DNA of 64,000 nt from Ensifer adhaerens (GCF_002007205.1 NZ_LAZS01000010.1:186001-250000); one strand, 5' to 3'. Positions 24,002-34,848 are shown, counted from the stretch's first letter. The notes: generated from the letters alone by a model not told the origin. Made by a program: numbers and translations.

Positions 24002-25171
24002 TTGAGACAACTCCGCTTTGACAAGCTCGGGGCGATCATTGCGGCCCTGGCGCTCGGCGGCGCCTTCATCGCGCCTTTCGCCACGTTTCGCGCCAACCGT
24101 ATCGTCGCCGGTGAGGTCAAGTCGGTGATCGACGCCGTGCCTGCGGCGTGGAGCGTGGCGCTGTTGGGGATCGTGGTCTGCGCGGTCATCGTCGCGCTGG
24201 TCCGATCGCCCGCTTACCTGCGTCTCGCTGCCGCCTTTGTCGCGCTCGCCGCGCTGGCGCTCGGCATAGGCGTTGCCGCCACGCATCTGACACCCGAAGC
24301 CAACACCTATGCCCGCGTCTCGCCGGCTTCGGGCTTCTGGATCATGCTCTTTGCCTTCGGGCTGCTCGCTGCCGACGCCTTGACGCGACTGCGCCCGGCG
24401 CCCTTCGTGCGCATCGTCGTTCTCGCCGTCGTGCTGGCCTTTGCTTCGGCCATCCTTCTTGCCGGCGCCTGGGACGGCCTGTCGATTCTCAAGGAATATG
24501 CAAGCCGGGTGGACACGTTCTGGGCGGAGGGCCGCAGGCATGTGACCCTGGCGCTCGGCTCGCTCGTGGCTGCGATCGTCGTCGGCATTCCACTGGGTGT
24601 TCTGTGTCACCGCGTCACGCGGCTGCGCGACGGTTTGCTCGGCGTCCTGAATGCGATCCAGACGATCCCGTCGATCGCGCTCTTCGGCATTCTCATCGCG
24701 CCGCTCGGCTGGATTGCCGTCAACGTGCCGGGCGCCGCCGCGATCGGCATCCGCGGCATCGGTGTCGCCCCGGCCTTTGTTGCGCTCTTTCTCTATTCGC
24801 TGCTGCCTGTTGTCGCCAACACCGTCGTCGGTCTGGCAGGCGTTCCACGGGACGCGAATGATGCCGCGCGTGGCATCGGCATGACCGATTGGCAGCGGCT
24901 GGTCGGCATCGAATTTCCGCTGGCCTTTCCGGTGATCCTCACCGGCATCCGCATCGTGCTCGTCCAGAACATCGGCCTTGCGACCATCGCTGCCCTGATC
25001 GGCGGCGGCGGCTTCGGCGTCTTTGTCTTCCAGGGCGTCGGCCAGACCGCGATGGACCTCGTGCTGCTCGGCGCGGTCCCGACCGTCGTGCTGGCATTCG
25101 CCGCGGCGATCGTGCTCGACGCGGTGATCGAGATGGCCACACCCAACACCAGGCAGGCAGAGGCCGCATGA
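24002..25171 (+). CDS. Osmoprotectant ABC transporter permease with extended N-terminus (YehY-like)
   Basis: A 389-residue permease, longer than the usual ~220 residues because of a roughly 165-residue N-terminal extension with four or so extra membrane helices, as in YehY. The transporter core begins near VTLALGSLVAAIVVGIPLGVL, and the EAA loop is NDAARGIGMTDWQRLVGIEFPLAFPVILTGIRI. A TTG start at 24002 follows GGGAGGAAG. The end overlaps the ATPase gene by four bases. It pairs with the smaller permease at 26106. Confidence 0.85.
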   Translation: MRQLRFDKLGAIIAALALGGAFIAPFATFRANRIVAGEVKSVIDAVPAAWSVALLGIVVCAVIVALVRSPAYLRLAAAFVALAALALGIGVAATHLTPEANTYARVSPASGFWIMLFAFGLLAADALTRLRPAPFVRIVVLAVVLAFASAILLAGAWDGLSILKEYASRVDTFWAEGRRHVTLALGSLVAAIVVGIPLGVLCHRVTRLRDGLLGVLNAIQTIPSIALFGILIAPLGWIAVNVPGAAAIGIRGIGVAPAFVALFLYSLLPVVANTVVGLAGVPRDANDAARGIGMTDWQRLVGIEFPLAFPVILTGIRIVLVQNIGLATIAALIGGGGFGVFVFQGVGQTAMDLVLLGAVPTVVLAFAAAIVLDAVIEMATPNTRQAEAA

Positions 25172-26106
25172 TCGAGATCGAGAATATCACCAAGCGATAT
25201 GGCGAAAGCACCGTCGTCGACGACGTCAGCCTGACGATCGCGCCACGCACGGTCACCGTTGTCGTCGGCACCTCCGGCTCCGGCAAGACAACGCTCCTGC
25301 GCATGGTCAACCGGCTGGTCGAGCCGACATCGGGCGCGATCCGCCTCGATGGCGAGGACAATCGCTCGCTGCCCGGCTACGAGCTGCGCCGGCGCATCGG
25401 CTACGCGATCCAGGGTCACGGTCTGTTTCCGCATCGCACGGTTGCCGAGAACATCGCGACCGTGCCGACCTTGCTCGGCTGGGAACGCGCGCGCATCGAT
25501 GCGAAGGTGGAGGAGCTTCTCAGTCTTTTCCAACTCGATCCCGCCGCCTTCGGCCCGCGCTTTCCGCACGAGCTTTCCGGCGGCCAGCAGCAGCGCGTCG
25601 GTGTCGCCCGGGCGCTCGCCGCCGAGCCGAAGGTATTGCTGATGGATGAGCCCTTCGGGGCGCTGGATCCAATTATCCGCGCCAAGGCGCAGGACGACCT
25701 GCTTGCCATCCAGAAACACTTCCAGACTACGATCATTCTCGTCACCCACGATATGGAAGAAGCCTTTCATCTCGCCGATCGCATCGCCGTCATGGACAAG
25801 GGCAAGGTGGTGCAATACGCCACACCCACCGAAATGCTGCTGAAACCCGCCACCCCCTTCGTCGAAAGCCTGATCGGCGCGGGCGAACGGCCCTACCGGC
25901 TGCTCGCGATCGCTCCGGTTTCGAGCGCCGTCGAGCCCGGGCACGCTGAAGGCGTCGCGATATCGAGCGCCGCCAGCCAAAGGGAAGCATTGGCCGAACT
26001 CCTCTGGTCCGGACGAGATGCCCTGCCGGTGGCAGATCCCGATGGCGCTGTTATCGGCAAGGTCAGCCTCGAGGGGCTGGCGAAACGCGCGGCCGGCCCA
26101 ACCTGA
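25168..26106 (+). CDS. Osmoprotectant ABC transporter ATPase (YehX/OpuCA-like)
   Basis: A 312-residue ATPase with Walker A GTSGSGKTT near residue 35, signature [15 protein letters not shown] near 136 and Walker B VLLMDEPFGALDP near 156. The C-terminal ~60 residues after the ATPase core end with a partial CBS-like segment (DALPVADPDGAVIGKVSLEGLAKR), like the shortened regulatory tail of YehX. The start overlaps the upstream permease gene, and the next permease gene starts on its last base, so translation is coupled across the operon. Confidence 0.9.
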   Translation: MIEIENITKRYGESTVVDDVSLTIAPRTVTVVVGTSGSGKTTLLRMVNRLVEPTSGAIRLDGEDNRSLPGYELRRRIGYAIQGHGLFPHRTVAENIATVPTLLGWERARIDAKVEELLSLFQLDPAAFGPRFPHELSGGQQQRVGVARALAAEPKVLLMDEPFGALDPIIRAKAQDDLLAIQKHFQTTIILVTHDMEEAFHLADRIAVMDKGKVVQYATPTEMLLKPATPFVESLIGAGERPYRLLAIAPVSSAVEPGHAEGVAISSAASQREALAELLWSGRDALPVADPDGAVIGKVSLEGLAKRAAGPT

Positions 26107-26843
26107 TGCCGAAGCTCGCCACCCTCATTCGCGTTGCGGTATTCCTGCTCCTGGTCGCGTTCCTGTTGCAGCCCCATTGGTTCGAGCCGCTGCTGCGGCC
26201 GCTGGTGCAGGACAACGCGCCGGTTATCTACAACCAGGGGAGCCTGCTGCAGCTCACCTTCCTGCATCTGCGCACGGTGGCGCTGGCCGTGGCTGCGGCG
26301 GCGCTGGTTGCGCTTGCGCTTGCCATTCTCGTCACGCGGGCTTCCGGAGCGGAATTCCTGCCGCTGTCGCGCAGCCTGGTCAATATCGGCCAGACCTTTC
26401 CGCCCGTTGCGGTCCTGGCGCTCGCGGTTCCCATCTTCGGCTTCGGTGAGAAGCCGACGCTGATAGCGCTCTTTCTCTATGGCCTGTTGCCGATTTTCGA
26501 GAATGCGCTGACGGGGCTGACGACGTTGCCTCCGTCGGTCATGGAGGCGGCGCGCGGCGCCGGCATGACGGGTGGCCAGCGGCTCCTCAAGGTGGAGCTG
26601 CCGCTGGCGATGCCGGTGATCCTGGCGGGCATCCGGCTTTCGGTGGTGATCAGCCTGGCAACCGCCACGATCGGATCGACGGTCGCGGCGAAAACGCTCG
26701 GCGAAGTGATAATTGCCGGGCTGCAATCGAACAATCTTTCCTTCGTCGTCCAGGGAGGCCTGATCGTCGCGACGCTTGCGGTGCTTTTGCACGACGGCTT
26801 GCAGGCGGCGGAGCGGAGGCTTGCCGCGCGAATGGGGCGCTAG
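26106..26843 (+). CDS. Osmoprotectant ABC transporter permease (YehW-like)
   Basis: A 245-residue permease with an N-terminal anchor helix and five core helices. The EAA loop is EAARGAGMTGGQRLLKVELPLAMPVILAGIR, and the QTFPPVAVLALAVPIFGFGEKPTLIALFLYGLLPIF segment is typical of OpuC-type permeases. It is the last transporter gene; a pirin-like gene follows 82 bp downstream. Confidence 0.88.
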   Translation: MPKLATLIRVAVFLLLVAFLLQPHWFEPLLRPLVQDNAPVIYNQGSLLQLTFLHLRTVALAVAAAALVALALAILVTRASGAEFLPLSRSLVNIGQTFPPVAVLALAVPIFGFGEKPTLIALFLYGLLPIFENALTGLTTLPPSVMEAARGAGMTGGQRLLKVELPLAMPVILAGIRLSVVISLATATIGSTVAAKTLGEVIIAGLQSNNLSFVVQGGLIVATLAVLLHDGLQAAERRLAARMGR

Positions 26844-26924
26844 GCGCAGTCGGTGGAGATGTGGCAACCGGGCAATCGGCCCTGTTGTCACAGCAACCTG
26901 CGGTCACCCGTGTTAGGATGGCCG

Positions 26925-27737
26925 ATGCTCTACCGCGGCGCCAAAAGTCCTGTCGTCAGGGACATGGGGGGATTCAAGGTCAGGCTCAACATGCCCGGCT
27001 GGCTGTTGCCATGGCCGCGCGACCATGGCTACGGACCACTCGCGATGGTGGCCGAAACGATGTTGGAGCCTGGCAGGCTGGTCGCCATGCACGAGCACAG
27101 GAACGACGAGATCCTGTCATGGGTCCCCGAAGGGGTCATGCGCCACGACGACCGGGCGACCGGCAGGCTGGTCACCGACCACGCGCACCTGTTGGTGATG
27201 AATGCCGGGCAAAGCTTCTGGCATTCGGAGGAAACCTTGTCTGGTGATCCGCCGCTGCGCATGCTGCAAATTCTCGTGCGTCCCCACAGCATCGATCTCC
27301 CGCCAAACATTCAGTACGGTCCGATCGAGCCGGCGCCCCTCAATTGCTGGCGACATCTCGTCGGGGCCGAGGGGGAGGGGGCGCCATTCTACGTGCGCAA
27401 CGCCATCGATTTCTTCGATCTCAGGCTGGAGGCGACGGTGAAGGTGGCGTTTCCCCGACAGGAGGGGAGGCACCTTTACTTCTATGTGTTCTCCGGCTCG
27501 GTGGAGGTCGGCGGCGTCCAGTTTTCGGAGGGAGATCAGGGTCTCCACCGGTCGGACGGACCATTGGACCTCGTCGGCATCGGCAACGCGCTGATCGTCG
27601 CGTTCCTGATCGATCCGCGGGCGCCGGTAGCACGGCAGGGGACGATCGGCGATCATCCCAAGATCCCGTCACCCGTTCTGGCGCGGACCTTGCTCCGACT
27701 GCTGCGCTGGCGCGATCGTCTCCGACGGAAGGGCTAA
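26925..27737 (+). CDS. Pirin-like bicupin protein
   Basis: A 270-residue bicupin of the pirin/YhaK family, which includes iron-binding quercetin dioxygenases and redox sensors. The first cupin contains the metal-site HEHRNDEILSWVPEG segment with a HDDR sequence, and FWHSEETLSGDPPLRMLQILVRP later in that cupin. The second cupin (about residues 180-240) is more degenerate. ATG 26925 has TTAGGATGG upstream; an earlier in-frame ATG at 26853 would add 24 residues rich in Cys/Pro with no resemblance to the family. It may share the transcript of the osmoprotectant operon, but the functional link is unclear. Confidence 0.8.
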   Translation: MLYRGAKSPVVRDMGGFKVRLNMPGWLLPWPRDHGYGPLAMVAETMLEPGRLVAMHEHRNDEILSWVPEGVMRHDDRATGRLVTDHAHLLVMNAGQSFWHSEETLSGDPPLRMLQILVRPHSIDLPPNIQYGPIEPAPLNCWRHLVGAEGEGAPFYVRNAIDFFDLRLEATVKVAFPRQEGRHLYFYVFSGSVEVGGVQFSEGDQGLHRSDGPLDLVGIGNALIVAFLIDPRAPVARQGTIGDHPKIPSPVLARTLLRLLRWRDRLRRKG

Positions 27738-27978
27738 AAAGATCAGCGACCCCTCACGCAACGTGCAGTGGTCTGGACCGCTTTCTTCCTGCCGTAGAGT
27801 TGCGATGCGTGCACCCTTCTTGGTTGTCCGTAAAATGCCCGATTTCTCGGCATTTGCCTGCGACATGAAAATGAATTTCACAATTTTACAAAATATGCGG
27901 ATTTGAGTTGACGGCCTGAAAAAACTGTCCCAGTCTGCGAAAATAAATTACGCCAAAAGGCAGGGGAACAGGACGAGC

Positions 27979-29136
27979 ATGAAAGTTGGCATCATCGGAC
28001 TCGGATTCCGTTTGGGTTATCTGGGCTATGTCTTCAAGGCCATGGACGAAAGCTTCGAGATCGCCGGATACGTCGATCCGAACCCGGCTGGTCTGCCCAC
28101 GCTCACCGAAAAAGGCATCTCCGCGGGCAAGGCTTACGCCACCCCGCAAGAACTGATCGCCAACGAGAAGCTCGATCTCCTGATGATCGGCTCGCCCAAT
28201 CACCTGCATCTCGACCATATCCGGATCGGCCTCGAAGCCGGCCTGAAGGTCTTCAGCGAAAAACCGATCGTGACCACGGTCCAGGAAAGCCTGGAGCTTG
28301 CCGCCCTGATGGCGAAGTTCGGCCATGAGCGGCTGATGGTCGGTCTCGTGTTGCGCTACGCGCCGATGTACCGCGACCTCCGCCAGGCGCTTGCCGAAGG
28401 CAAGCTAGGGCAGGTGGTTTCGATCGAGGCATCCGAGCATATCGAGCCCTATCATGGCGCCTTCTTCATGCGCGACTGGCGCCGCTATGAACGTTACTCC
28501 GGCAGCTTCATGCTGGAGAAATGCTGCCACGACCTCGATCTCTACAATGGCGTCGTCGGTGCGCGACCGGAACGTGTTGCGAGCTTCGGTGGCCGCAAGA
28601 GCTTCGTTCCCGCCAACGATCCGGCGCGCGAGGGCATCAACGACCTCGAACTCTTCCACCGCAAGCCGAGCGGCTGGATGGGGTCCGACAAGGTGTTCGA
28701 CAGCGACGGCGACATCATCGACTACCAGGTGGCGATCGTCGAATACGCCAATGGCGTCGGCATGAACTTCCACACCAATCTCAACGTGCCGGATCAGTTC
28801 CGCCGCTTCTGCATCATGGGCTCGCGCGGCATGGCCGAAGGCGATTTCATCCGCGGTTATTTCGACGTGCACGAGATGCTGACCGGCAAGAAGGTCATCG
28901 AGAACAAGTACAAAGCCACCGAACTGTCGCAGCACTACGGTGCCGACGAGCAGATGGCGACCGACATCATCGGCCACGTCCGCGACGGCCGACCTCTGCC
29001 GGTTTCGACGCGCGATGCGCTGGAAGCGGGCATTCTGGCGCTCTCCATGGACGAGGCTCGGCGCAAGAAAAGCGTCATAGACCTCCGGCCCATCTGGGAC
29101 CGTTTCGACGAAGCCCTGCACTCCCGCGCGGCGTAG
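27979..29136 (+). CDS. Gfo/Idh/MocA family NAD(P)-dependent oxidoreductase
   Basis: A 385-residue sugar or inositol dehydrogenase-like enzyme. The N-terminal Rossmann fold starts VGIIGLGFRLGYLG, the EKP motif (VFSEKPI) with the catalytic-site lysine is near residue 95, and the active-site stretch GSFMLEKCCHDLDLYN near 175-190 carries the Lys/His pair of the family. It is the first gene of a sugar ABC operon (permease, permease, binding protein, ATPase), so it likely oxidises the imported sugar or its derivative in the cytoplasm. The 240 bp upstream are AT-rich and presumably hold the promoter, but no convincing -10/-35 pair was identified. Substrate unknown. Confidence 0.88.
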   Translation: MKVGIIGLGFRLGYLGYVFKAMDESFEIAGYVDPNPAGLPTLTEKGISAGKAYATPQELIANEKLDLLMIGSPNHLHLDHIRIGLEAGLKVFSEKPIVTTVQESLELAALMAKFGHERLMVGLVLRYAPMYRDLRQALAEGKLGQVVSIEASEHIEPYHGAFFMRDWRRYERYSGSFMLEKCCHDLDLYNGVVGARPERVASFGGRKSFVPANDPAREGINDLELFHRKPSGWMGSDKVFDSDGDIIDYQVAIVEYANGVGMNFHTNLNVPDQFRRFCIMGSRGMAEGDFIRGYFDVHEMLTGKKVIENKYKATELSQHYGADEQMATDIIGHVRDGRPLPVSTRDALEAGILALSMDEARRKKSVIDLRPIWDRFDEALHSRAA

Positions 29137-29149
29137 GGGGAGGCGACGG

Positions 29150-30034
29150 ATGAGTGTTCAACGCAGCACGGTCATCTTCGCCTGGATCCTGCTTCTTCCT
29201 GCTGTCCTTTACGTCACGGTGATCGTCGCCTATCCGCTGGTCGACACTTTCATCCTGTCGTTCACGGACGCTTCGCTGAAGAAGACGACCAATTGGGTCG
29301 GCTGGACCAACTACGACAAGATCTTCAACGAGACCTTCGCCGAGGTCATCTTCCGGACCTTCATCTGGACGTTCTTCTCGGTGTCGATCAAGATGATCAT
29401 CGGCGTCTTCGGCGCGACGATGCTGAACGCGGCCGTGCCCGGCCGGGCGCTTTTCCGTCTGCTCACGATGCCGCCGTGGATCGTGCCGATGGCCATCGGC
29501 ATCTTCATGTGGGGCTGGATGTACAACGGCCAGTTCGGCATGATCTCCGGCGTGCTGCAGAACATGGGGCTCTCCAACGGGCCGATCGCCTTCCTCGCCC
29601 GCGGGGAGACTGCCTTCTGGGCGACGATCATCACCGACGTGTGGATCGGCGTGCCGCTGGTGACGCTCTATATGCTGGCGGCCATGCAGGCGATCCCGCA
29701 GGATCTCTATGAGGCTGCGTGGACCGATGGGGCAGGGCGTTTCTATCGCTTCCGCCGCATCACGCTGCCTCTGCTCGTGCCGTCGCTGATCACCATGTCG
29801 ATGCTGTCGCTGATCGCGACCTTCAATTCCTTCGACATCATCTGGATCCTCACCCAGGGCGGTCCCAACGGCGAGACCACCACGATGATCATCGACACCT
29901 ATCGCACCGCGATCGGGTCGAAGAAGTATGGCGAAGGGGCGGCGCGTGCAGTGCTGATCTGCATCTTCCTGTCGATCTTCTGCTTTGCCTATTTCCGGGT
30001 CACGAGCCGCCTTTCGCAGGGGGAACAGAAATGA
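29150..30034 (+). CDS. CUT1 sugar ABC transporter permease (MalF/UgpA-like)
   Basis: A 294-residue permease with six predicted membrane helices. The EAA motif EAAWTDGAGRFYRFRRITLPLLVPSLI and the WILTQGGPNGETTTMIIDTYR segment are hallmarks of the MalF/UgpA branch. A GAGGCGACGG sequence precedes the start. Its last bases overlap the start of the second permease gene by four (ATGA). Confidence 0.92.
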   Translation: MSVQRSTVIFAWILLLPAVLYVTVIVAYPLVDTFILSFTDASLKKTTNWVGWTNYDKIFNETFAEVIFRTFIWTFFSVSIKMIIGVFGATMLNAAVPGRALFRLLTMPPWIVPMAIGIFMWGWMYNGQFGMISGVLQNMGLSNGPIAFLARGETAFWATIITDVWIGVPLVTLYMLAAMQAIPQDLYEAAWTDGAGRFYRFRRITLPLLVPSLITMSMLSLIATFNSFDIIWILTQGGPNGETTTMIIDTYRTAIGSKKYGEGAARAVLICIFLSIFCFAYFRVTSRLSQGEQK

Positions 30035-30888
30035 GCCAGCCAGCCCTGATCAATCGCTACCGCTGGTACGAGCTCGTCGGCATCTATGCGGGCATCTTCG
30101 TCTTCCTTACCTTCATCCTGGCGCCCTTCGTCGAGGGATTTCTGGTGTCGCTGAAGCCGCTGGGGCTACTGTTCTCGTCACCCTATCGCTTCTGGCCGGA
30201 AAACGGCTCGTTCGCCGCCTACTTTACAATGTGGGAGAGCGTGCCGGGCTTTGCCCGCTACATCTTCAATTCCTTCTTCATCTCCACCATCGTCACGGCC
30301 ATCGTGCTGGTGCTGGTCATACCCGCTGCCTATGCCTTCGCCCGCTTCAACTTCCGCGGCGCCGGCGTGCTTTTGGGGGCATTCCTTGCCGTCAACATGT
30401 TTTCGGGCGCGGTGCTGCTGATCCCGCTCTTCCGGCTGATGCGCACCTTCGGCGTCCTCAACACCTATCTGGCCATGATCGTGCCGGGCGTCGCCTTCCT
30501 GATCCCGTCGGCAATCTGGCTCTTGCGCACTTACATGATGCGTATTCCGCGTGAACTGGACGAGGCTGCCTTCGTCGACGGCGCCAGCCATTTCTACACG
30601 CTGCGTCGGGTGATCCTGCCGATCGCCATGCCGGGCATCACCGTGGTGGCGATCACCACCTTCATCGGCGCCTATGCCCAGCAGTTCATCTACGCGCTGA
30701 CCTTCAATTCCAAGAGTGAATACATGCCGCTGCCGGTCGGGCTCTTTGCCTATTTCGGCCGCCAGGAGGTGGTCTGGAACGAACTGATGGCGGCGAGCTT
30801 CGTCGGCATCGCGCCGGCCGTCGTCGTGATCTTCCTCTTGCAACGCTATCTCGTCAGCGGGCTGACCGCGGGCGCGGTGAAACAATAA
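30031..30888 (+). CDS. CUT1 sugar ABC transporter permease (MalG/UgpE-like)
   Basis: A 285-residue partner permease. The motif DEAAFVDGASHFYTLRRVILPIAMPGI is the EAA loop; helices near residues 18-40, 80-100, 108-135, 145-170, 190-215 and 250-270 match MalG. ATG 30031 follows GGGGAACAGAA inside the previous gene. A binding-protein gene follows 37 bp downstream, an order (permeases before SBP) that is less common in CUT1 operons. Confidence 0.92.
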   Translation: MSQPALINRYRWYELVGIYAGIFVFLTFILAPFVEGFLVSLKPLGLLFSSPYRFWPENGSFAAYFTMWESVPGFARYIFNSFFISTIVTAIVLVLVIPAAYAFARFNFRGAGVLLGAFLAVNMFSGAVLLIPLFRLMRTFGVLNTYLAMIVPGVAFLIPSAIWLLRTYMMRIPRELDEAAFVDGASHFYTLRRVILPIAMPGITVVAITTFIGAYAQQFIYALTFNSKSEYMPLPVGLFAYFGRQEVVWNELMAASFVGIAPAVVVIFLLQRYLVSGLTAGAVKQ

Positions 30889-30925
30889 GACTTAAGTCAA
30901 CCACCAGAGAACGGGAGCTTAAAAC

Positions 30926-32155
30926 GTGTCTATCCAATTCAAGACGGGGGCGCTTGCCCTTGCCCTGCTCGGCTCGACCGCGCTCGGCGCCGTGACCGCC
31001 AGGGCGGCCGACCAGGAGATCACCTGGATCTACTGCGGCGACACCATGGATGCGGTGCACGCGAAGTACATCAAGCAATGGGAAGAGAAGAATACGGGCT
31101 GGAAGGTAACCCCTGAGGTCGTCGGCTGGGCCCAGTGCCAGGACAAGGCAACGACGCTGGCCGCTGCCGGCACGCCGGTCGCCATGGCCTATGTCGGCTC
31201 GCGCACGCTGAAGGAATTCGCCGAGAACGACCTCATCGTTCCCGTTCCGATGACGGAGGAGGAAAAGAAGACCTACTATCCGAACATCGTCGACACCGTA
31301 ACCTTCGACGATAACCAGTGGGGCGTTCCTATCGCCTTCTCGACCAAGGCCCTTTACTGGAACAAGGACCTGTTCAAGCAGGCCGGCCTTGATCCGGAAA
31401 AGCCGCCGAAGACCTGGGCCGAAGAAATCGAATTCGCCAAGGCGATCAAGGATAAGACGGGCATTGCCGGTTATGGCCTCCCGGCCAAGACCTTCGACAA
31501 CACGATGCACCAGTTCATGCACTGGGTGTACACGAACAACGGCAAAGTCATCGACGGCGACAAGGTCGTCATCGACAGCCCGCAGGTTCTTGCAGCGCTG
31601 CAAGCCTACAAGGACATCACGCCCTATTCCGTTGAAGGGGCCACTGCCTACGAACAGAACGAAGTCCGCGCCATCTTCCTCGATGGCAAGGTCGGCATGA
31701 TCCAGGCCGGCTCCGGTGCTGCAACGCGCCTCAAGGAAACCAAGGTCAACTGGGGCGTCGCACCGCTTCCGCTCGGCCCGGAGGCCAAGGGCGAGGGCAC
31801 GCTGCTCATCACCGACAGCCTGGCGATCTTCAAGGGGTCGGGCGTCGAGGAGAAGGCGATCGAATTCGCCAAGTTCATCACCTCGCCCGGTCCGCAGGGC
31901 GAATACGAACTTCAGGGTGGCGCCGGCCTGACGCCGCTGCGTCCGTCGCCGATGGTCGATGAGTTCGTCAAGAAAGATCCCTACTGGAAGCCGTTCATCG
32001 ACGGCATCACCTATGGTGGTCCGGAACCGCTCTTTACCGACTACAAGGGCTTCCAGAACGTCATCATCGAGATGGTCCAGTCGGTCGTGACCGGCAAGGC
32101 CGAGCCGGCCGACGCCTTAAAGAAGGCGGCTGCCAGCCTCGAAGAGTACAAGTAA
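30926..32155 (+). CDS. CUT1 sugar ABC transporter substrate-binding protein
   Basis: A 409-residue periplasmic family-1 binding protein (MalE/UgpB class) with a signal peptide of about 27 residues ending TARAAD. The mature protein has the QCQDKATTLAAAGTPVAMAYVGSRTLKEF and GVPIAFSTKALYWNKDLFKQAGLDPEKPPKTWAE signatures. GTG start at 30926 with ACGGGAGC upstream. A hairpin lies shortly after the stop. Substrate probably an oligosaccharide or sugar alcohol. Confidence 0.9.
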   Translation: MSIQFKTGALALALLGSTALGAVTARAADQEITWIYCGDTMDAVHAKYIKQWEEKNTGWKVTPEVVGWAQCQDKATTLAAAGTPVAMAYVGSRTLKEFAENDLIVPVPMTEEEKKTYYPNIVDTVTFDDNQWGVPIAFSTKALYWNKDLFKQAGLDPEKPPKTWAEEIEFAKAIKDKTGIAGYGLPAKTFDNTMHQFMHWVYTNNGKVIDGDKVVIDSPQVLAALQAYKDITPYSVEGATAYEQNEVRAIFLDGKVGMIQAGSGAATRLKETKVNWGVAPLPLGPEAKGEGTLLITDSLAIFKGSGVEEKAIEFAKFITSPGPQGEYELQGGAGLTPLRPSPMVDEFVKKDPYWKPFIDGITYGGPEPLFTDYKGFQNVIIEMVQSVVTGKAEPADALKKAAASLEEYK

Positions 32156-32163
32156 GGCCATCG

Positions 32164-32191
32164 GGGCCGCGTGCTTTAGGGTTCGCGGCCC
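32164..32191 (+). terminator. Intercistronic hairpin after the sugar-binding-protein gene
   Basis: A perfect 8-bp inverted repeat (GGGCCGCG / CGCGGCCC) with a 12-base loop just after the SBP stop, followed by a pyrimidine-rich but not T-only stretch. It likely lowers expression of the downstream ATPase relative to the binding protein. Confidence 0.5.
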
Positions 32192-32246
32192 TCACTTCCT
32201 TCTGCTATAAATGAGCCGCTTCTCGCCGGTGGCCGGAGACAGTTTC

Positions 32247-33380
<1,134 letters not shown>

Positions 33381-33524
33381 CCGCGAAAACAAGCCAGGAT
33401 GGCGGCCTGAGGCCGCTCCGCGTCATGGCTGGATGCCGGGCGGATCTTTCGCTAATGATCCATCCGGCGCCTCCGTCAGCTCCCGATCATGTCGAGACGG
33501 TCAAGCGCCCTCGGGTAAGGCATC

Positions 33525-34301
33525 ATGACGCTTGGCCGTTACACGGAACTTCCTCATCTGGCCGACGCGAATGCCGGGATTGAAGCCGTTTGGGCGTCCG
33601 TCAGTCGGGGCGAAGGCACCTATCGCGTCCTGCCGGATGGGCGATGTGACATTATTCTCAGATTTACCCTCAACGCGCCGCCAAACTCCGAGTTGATGCC
33701 GATCGTCACCGGTCCAACGACCGGGTTTTACGATGTTGCCTTGGAACCCGGCTCGGCCTTCGTCGGCGTGCGCCTGCGGCCCGGCTATTTTCAGAGAATT
33801 CTGGGGCTGGAGCCGATACGCCTGAAGAGCGGCGCGCTGGTCGGCGAGGCGGCGAAAAACAAATGGCCCGATCTCGCGGCACTTTGCGCGCCGGCGTCGG
33901 ATCAGCAGGAGCTTGCCGGTCGCCTCGTGCAGTTCGTCCGCAAGCGTGATGCCGATAGCGACTTCGAGGTCGAACCTTTAAGTCGGAACACCATAAGTGC
34001 ACTGCACGCCTCCGGCGGACGGCTGCGCATCGCGGAGCTTGCCGACATGCACGGTCTCTCCGAGCGCACCGTCAGGCGCATTTTCCTGCGCGCAACCGGC
34101 GTGTCGCCAAAGGCTTTCGCCGCGATCATCCAGTTTCATCGTGCCTTGCGCTTGTTGCGCGATCATCATCTCAGCCCTGCCGATGCGGCGTTCGAGGCAG
34201 GATTTGCCGATCAATCCCATATGACCCGGGTCTTCCAGCGCATGGGCGGGTTCTCGCCAGCGCGCTTGCCCGAAGTGACGCTGGTGACGATCTCGCAGTG
34301 A
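33525..34301 (+). CDS. AraC family transcriptional regulator
   Basis: A 258-residue regulator with a C-terminal AraC DNA-binding domain (about residues 160-255): first helix-turn-helix LRIAELADMHGLSERTVRRIFLRATGVSPKAF, second LSPADAAFEAGFADQSHMTRVFQRMGGFSPARL. The N-terminal domain (ELPHLADANAGIEAVWASVSRGEGTYRVLPDGRCDIILRF) is the type found in regulators of unknown ligands. It precedes three small genes (two VOC proteins and a DUF1801 protein) in the same direction and may regulate them. Confidence 0.88.
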   Translation: MTLGRYTELPHLADANAGIEAVWASVSRGEGTYRVLPDGRCDIILRFTLNAPPNSELMPIVTGPTTGFYDVALEPGSAFVGVRLRPGYFQRILGLEPIRLKSGALVGEAAKNKWPDLAALCAPASDQQELAGRLVQFVRKRDADSDFEVEPLSRNTISALHASGGRLRIAELADMHGLSERTVRRIFLRATGVSPKAFAAIIQFHRALRLLRDHHLSPADAAFEAGFADQSHMTRVFQRMGGFSPARLPEVTLVTISQ

Positions 34302-34395
34302 TGTCCGAATTGTTCAAGATCGAAGCCCGGGAATGAACAATGATTGCCGGCAAGCAAGCTGCCACCTGCCATGGCGATCAACGATTTGAGAGGCA

Positions 34396-34794
34396 ATGAT
34401 GAGCGTGCGCTTCGGATACACTATCCTCTATGTTCCCGACGTCGTGGCGACGGTCTCATTCTATGAGACGGCGTTCGGGCTCAGTCGCAGATTTGTCCAT
34501 GAGAGCAATCTCTATGCCGAGATGGAGACTGGCCCGACGGCTCTGGCCTTTGCCGGCGAAACCATGGCTGAGATGAACGGCTTTGCCGTCCGTGCAAACC
34601 GCAAGGCCGATCTTGCCGGTGGGTTCGAAATCGCGCTCGTCTGCTCCGCGCCGCACGAAGCCTACGAGAAAGCCGTGTCTGCCGGGGCGGCGCCCGTGAA
34701 ACCCCCGGAAGAAAAACCGTGGGGGCAGGTGGTGGGTTATGTCCGCGATCTGAACGGCTGCCTCGTGGAGCTGTGCTCGGCGATGCCCGCTTAG
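34396..34794 (+). CDS. VOC family protein (glyoxalase/dioxygenase fold)
   Basis: A 132-residue single-module vicinal-oxygen-chelate protein. It shows paired beta-alpha-beta-beta-beta repeats: ILYVPDVVATVSFYETAFGL at the start and PEEKPWGQVVGYVRDLNGCLVELCS at the end, the latter with the acidic metal-ligand position. Such proteins include glyoxalase I, fosfomycin-resistance enzymes and bleomycin-binding proteins; the catalytic chemistry cannot be assigned. ATG 34396 follows GAGAGG; a second ATG three bases later is also possible. Confidence 0.82.
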   Translation: MMSVRFGYTILYVPDVVATVSFYETAFGLSRRFVHESNLYAEMETGPTALAFAGETMAEMNGFAVRANRKADLAGGFEIALVCSAPHEAYEKAVSAGAAPVKPPEEKPWGQVVGYVRDLNGCLVELCSAMPA

Positions 34795-34848
34795 CCGGAT
34801 GTAGAACAGAACAACCCACGAACGCGAAAAACTCAGGAGGACCGGCCC

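Noticed and set aside
27738-27978. A sigma-70 promoter with TTGACG near 27908 before the Gfo/Idh/MocA gene
   Set aside because: The -35 match is good but no acceptable -10 sequence occurs at 16-18 bases.
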